Shown one piece after another: positions 5,674 to 7,533 of a DNA stretch of 7,533 bases; within the stretch, counting starts at the first letter, position 1, and every line of letters starts with the position of its first letter. The stretch comes from Frankiaceae bacterium (GTDB lineage Bacteria; Actinomycetota; Actinomycetes; Frankiales; Frankiaceae). The notes under the pieces are model-generated. The model ran no database searches and was not told the DNA's origin. It saw only the letters and a list, made by a program, of their open reading frames with translations. Location of the stretch: positions 1 to 7,533 of the forward strand of contig JAVEDQ010000258.1 in assembly GCA_030840885.1 (NCBI GenBank), read 5' to 3'. A program made the translations under genes and the position numbers.

Positions 5674-6435
5674 TCATGCGGCGAGCGACGCGGGCTGGGA
5701 CTCCGACTGCGGCTCCAACGTCGCTCGCCGCCGCCGGATGGCGCGCAGCAGCAGCGGCGCGAGCGTCAGCGCCGCGGCGTCGAAGAAGCAGTACCCGCCC
5801 GCGGCGCCGCTCGGCGGGTTGCCGATGGCGATCCAGCCGGTGACAGTGTCGGCGGGCTGCCAGGCCCAGGTGCCGACCGAGGTGCCGACGATCTCCAGAT
5901 AGGTGACGACGAGGAACGCCGCGGCGTAGACGCGCGGGGCACGGCCGCGGAACAGGAACCACACCAGGCAGGCGGCCCACAGGGCGCCGAGCACGTCGAG
6001 CCGTGGCGAGAGGGTGAGCCCCCACAGCGCATAGGCGCTCACCCCCACGGCTGCGACGGGCACCGCCCAGCCCGGGGCACGACGGCCGAGCAGCACGGCG
6101 GCCAGGTAGACCAGACCGTGGCCGGGCGGGACGAACAGCGGCACCTGGTCGTACCAGGCGTGGGCGACGCCCGACTCCTCGAGGCGGTAGACGTAGACGC
6201 CGAGCCCTCCGGCGAAGCCGTACTCGACGAGCGTGGCGTAAACGACCACGACCCCGACCTGGAGCCGTGTCCGGGCGTCCTCGGCGAGCAGCAGACCCGC
6301 GAGCAGCGCCCAGGTGGCGACACCGAGCAACCGCTGCTCGGCCAGTGAGGCGCCCCGGTCGGCCAGCAGCACCGCCGGGATCCACACCAGGACGGCCGCT
6401 GCCCGCAGCAGCGGGGCACGGCCCGAACCGCGCAC
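5674..6435 (-). CDS. Uncharacterised eight-helix membrane protein
   Basis: A 253-residue protein I do not recognise by function. Hydrophobic segments lie near residues 9-26, 36-51, 58-80, 98-117, 123-142, 148-162, 169-190 and 215-233, giving about eight helices. Two stretches look alike: E71 in YATLVEYGF, then GVYVYRLE and VPPGHGLVYL; and E181 in VTYLEIVG, then GTWAWQP and NPPSGAAGGY. This suggests an internal duplication. Buried Glu, Tyr, Trp and His residues hint at a ligand or enzymatic site in the membrane rather than a simple scaffold. The C-terminal tail of about 20 residues is polar and ends in ASLAA. The start is GTG 6435, two bases after the smpB stop and therefore likely translationally coupled. 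The frame remains open upstream to 6738, but that part is the shadow of smpB: it is Arg/Pro-rich, with no helix. The carotenoid-related membrane protein group is a possible distant match, from memory only. Confidence 0.78.
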   Translation of the reverse strand: MRGSGRAPLLRAAAVLVWIPAVLLADRGASLAEQRLLGVATWALLAGLLLAEDARTRLQVGVVVVYATLVEYGFAGGLGVYVYRLEESGVAHAWYDQVPLFVPPGHGLVYLAAVLLGRRAPGWAVPVAAVGVSAYALWGLTLSPRLDVLGALWAACLVWFLFRGRAPRVYAAAFLVVTYLEIVGTSVGTWAWQPADTVTGWIAIGNPPSGAAGGYCFFDAAALTLAPLLLRAIRRRRATLEPQSESQPASLAA

Positions 6436-6437
6436 GC

Positions 6438-6914
6438 TCAGTCCATCCCCTTGGCCCGCCGGCCGAGTGCCCGCTGCATCTCGCGGCTGGCGTCCCGCTC
6501 GGCGAGGTCCTGGCGACGGTCGTAGGCGCGCTTGCCGCGGGCGAGCGCGATCTCGACCTTCGCCCGGCCGTCGAGCCAGTACAGAGCGAGTGGGACGAGG
6601 GTCAGGCCGCTCTCGCGGGTCTTGCCGACGAGGCGCTCGATCTCCTCGGAGTGCAGCAGAAGCTTGCGGCGCCGACGCGGGTTGTGGTTGTTGTAGGTGC
6701 CCTGTGTGTACTCGGGGATGTGGACGTTGTGCAGCCACGCCTCGCCGTTGTCGATCTGCGCGAAGGCGTCGGTGAGGTTGGCGCGACCTTCGCGCAACGA
6801 CTTGACCTCGGTGCCCTGCAGGACGAGGCCGGCCTCGTAGGTGTCGAGGACTTCGTAGTCGTGCCGGGCCCGGCGGTTCTGCGCGATCGACTTCCGACCG
6901 CTCTCCTTGGGCAT
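6438..6914 (-). CDS. smpB: SsrA-binding protein SmpB
   Basis: A 158-residue protein of normal family length that binds tmRNA and delivers it to stalled ribosomes for trans-translation. The OB-fold core is easy to follow: [20 protein letters not shown] near the N-terminus, [16 protein letters not shown] at 33-48, the tmRNA-contacting region HNVHIPEY to HNP, then RRRRKLLLH, and LVPLALYW leading to [16 protein letters not shown]. The basic tail ending [15 protein letters not shown] is the part that mimics the missing mRNA in the decoding centre. The ATG at 6914 gives the standard MPKESGRK start. TAGACT lies six bases before the ATG, so a leaderless transcript from its own promoter is possible in addition to read-through from ftsX. 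The neighbour ftsX upstream is standard for actinobacteria. The membrane-protein gene follows 2 bases after the stop. Confidence 0.98.
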   Translation of the reverse strand: MPKESGRKSIAQNRRARHDYEVLDTYEAGLVLQGTEVKSLREGRANLTDAFAQIDNGEAWLHNVHIPEYTQGTYNNHNPRRRRKLLLHSEEIERLVGKTRESGLTLVPLALYWLDGRAKVEIALARGKRAYDRRQDLAERDASREMQRALGRRAKGMD

Positions 6915-6955
6915 CCCCCGAGTCTAGGTCGCGGGGCTGTCGCGCGAGTTCGGGC
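6915..6955 (-). promoter_or_regulatory. Possible smpB promoter in the ftsX-smpB gap
   Basis: This 41-base gap carries minus-strand TAGACT at 6921-6926, matching the actinobacterial -10 pattern TANNNT. The expected start point, 6-7 bases downstream, is at or next to the A of the smpB ATG. No good -35 is visible, and GGGGG directly before the ATG could also act as a poor ribosome site. Confidence 0.4.
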
Positions 6956-7533
6956 TCAGCGTCGGGTCGCGACGGCCGGGCGCTCGCCCTCGCGCTGCGC
7001 GGCGATGGCTGGTGCGGTGTCGGGTACGTCGGGACGGTCGGTGGCCCGGCGCCGTGGCGGCGACGGGTCGGCGGCTTTCAGGTGGCGACGCAGGGCCACC
7101 CAGGCCATGGCGCTGGAGAGCAGCACGCCGGCGGCGAGGGCGAGCAGCGACACCCGGACGACGTCACCACCGGTGATGAGGGGCGTGAAGTGCTGCCTGC
7201 TGAACACCCGACGCACCAGCACCCCGTAGAGGGCGACCATCGACGCGCTCGCGAGCAGCCCGCCCAGCAGCCCCGCGGCCGCGCTCTCCAGCACGAACGG
7301 GGCTCGGATGTAGGCGTTGCTCGCGCCGACCAGCCGCATGATCGAGGTCTCCCGGCGGCGGGTGTGGGCCGAGACGCGCACGGTGTTGTAGAGCAGCACG
7401 AGCGTTGCGAAGCCCTGCACGACGGCGAGGACGAAGGCGGCGAGCTTGAAGCCGTCGAGCCACCGGAAGAACGAGTCGAGCAGTTTGCGCAGGTCGGGCA
7501 CGCTGTCGACGCCGGGCACGTTCCGATAGCTGT
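6956..7533 (-). CDS. ftsX: Cell division protein FtsX, C-terminal part (cut by right edge)
   Basis: The last 191 residues of FtsX, the membrane partner of the ATPase FtsE; together they control peptidoglycan hydrolases at the septum. The frame is open to the right edge, so the cytosolic N-terminus, helix 1 and most of the extracellular domain are missing. Visible are the end of that domain (SYRNVPGVDSVPDLRKLLDS), helix 2 (FKLAAFVLAVVQGFATLVLL), the conserved cytosolic coupling segment RRRETSIMRLVGASNAYIRA, which contacts FtsE, then helix 3 (FVLESAAAGLLGGLLASAS) and helix 4 (VSLLALAAGVLLSSAMAWVA). After helix 4 there is a charged, Pro/Arg-rich tail of about 40 residues, longer than usual for FtsX. 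GTG 7519 is not the true start, because the sequence before it continues the extracellular domain. ftsE should lie just beyond the window and smpB follows 41 bases downstream. Confidence 0.95.
   Translation of the reverse strand, partial: SYRNVPGVDSVPDLRKLLDSFFRWLDGFKLAAFVLAVVQGFATLVLLYNTVRVSAHTRRRETSIMRLVGASNAYIRAPFVLESAAAGLLGGLLASASMVALYGVLVRRVFSRQHFTPLITGGDVVRVSLLALAAGVLLSSAMAWVALRRHLKAADPSPPRRRATDRPDVPDTAPAIAAQREGERPAVATRR

Noticed and set aside
4833..5843. 336-residue plus-strand open frame
   Set aside because: It is antisense to the amidohydrolase, whose metal-site motifs are all in order.
6436..6738. Upstream extension of the membrane-protein frame to a start at 6738
   Set aside because: This part lies in the alternate frame of smpB, is Arg/Pro-rich and has no helix. 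GTG 6435 just after the smpB stop explains the gene better.
1..7533. tRNA, tmRNA, CRISPR, transposon ends, phage or toxin-antitoxin genes
   Set aside because: Looked for on both strands; no acceptor-stem or T-loop pattern, no spaced repeat array, no transposase-like motif and no small paired genes were visible.

Overview
The window is very GC-rich, and its genes use GTG as often as ATG as a start. It carries ftsX directly followed by smpB, the order usual in Actinomycetota (normally prfB-ftsE-ftsX-smpB). I read it as chromosomal DNA of a high-GC actinobacterium and cannot place the genus. I saw no TTA leucine codon in the complete genes and no tRNA, rRNA, transposase, phage or CRISPR signature. 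All gaps between genes are under 70 bases.

Layout: seven genes lie entirely within the window and two are cut by its edges. Eight of the nine are on the minus strand. Right block, read leftward from the right edge: the C-terminal part of ftsX, smpB, an uncharacterised eight-helix membrane protein whose start lies 2 bases after the smpB stop, and a metal-dependent amidohydrolase with a strong ribosome site. Middle: one plus-strand MFS exporter-like gene. It ends tail-to-tail with the amidohydrolase with a 17-base overlap, and starts 59 bases from a divergent second MFS gene of the CynX/NimT type. Left block, read leftward from about 3485: the CynX-type transporter, a MetE C-terminal-domain-like zinc methyltransferase, a spermidine-synthase-like Rossmann protein, and the N-terminal part of an MBL-fold hydrolase cut by the left edge.

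How the genes may work together: ftsX (cell division, control of peptidoglycan hydrolysis) and smpB (trans-translation) are housekeeping. The membrane protein and amidohydrolase appear to be appended to that unit. The left block has short gaps and one direction, so it is probably one transcript. Its products (importer-like carrier, thiol methyltransferase-like enzyme, SAM-fold protein, MBL hydrolase) would suit uptake and processing of a small molecule linked to methyl or sulfur metabolism, but that is inference. I do not see a convincing new multi-gene system. The points most worth a second look are the spermidine-synthase-like gene (conserved-looking N-terminus with no start codon, degenerate active site), the internal two-fold repeat and LAA-type C-terminus of the membrane protein beside smpB, and the long charged tail on FtsX.
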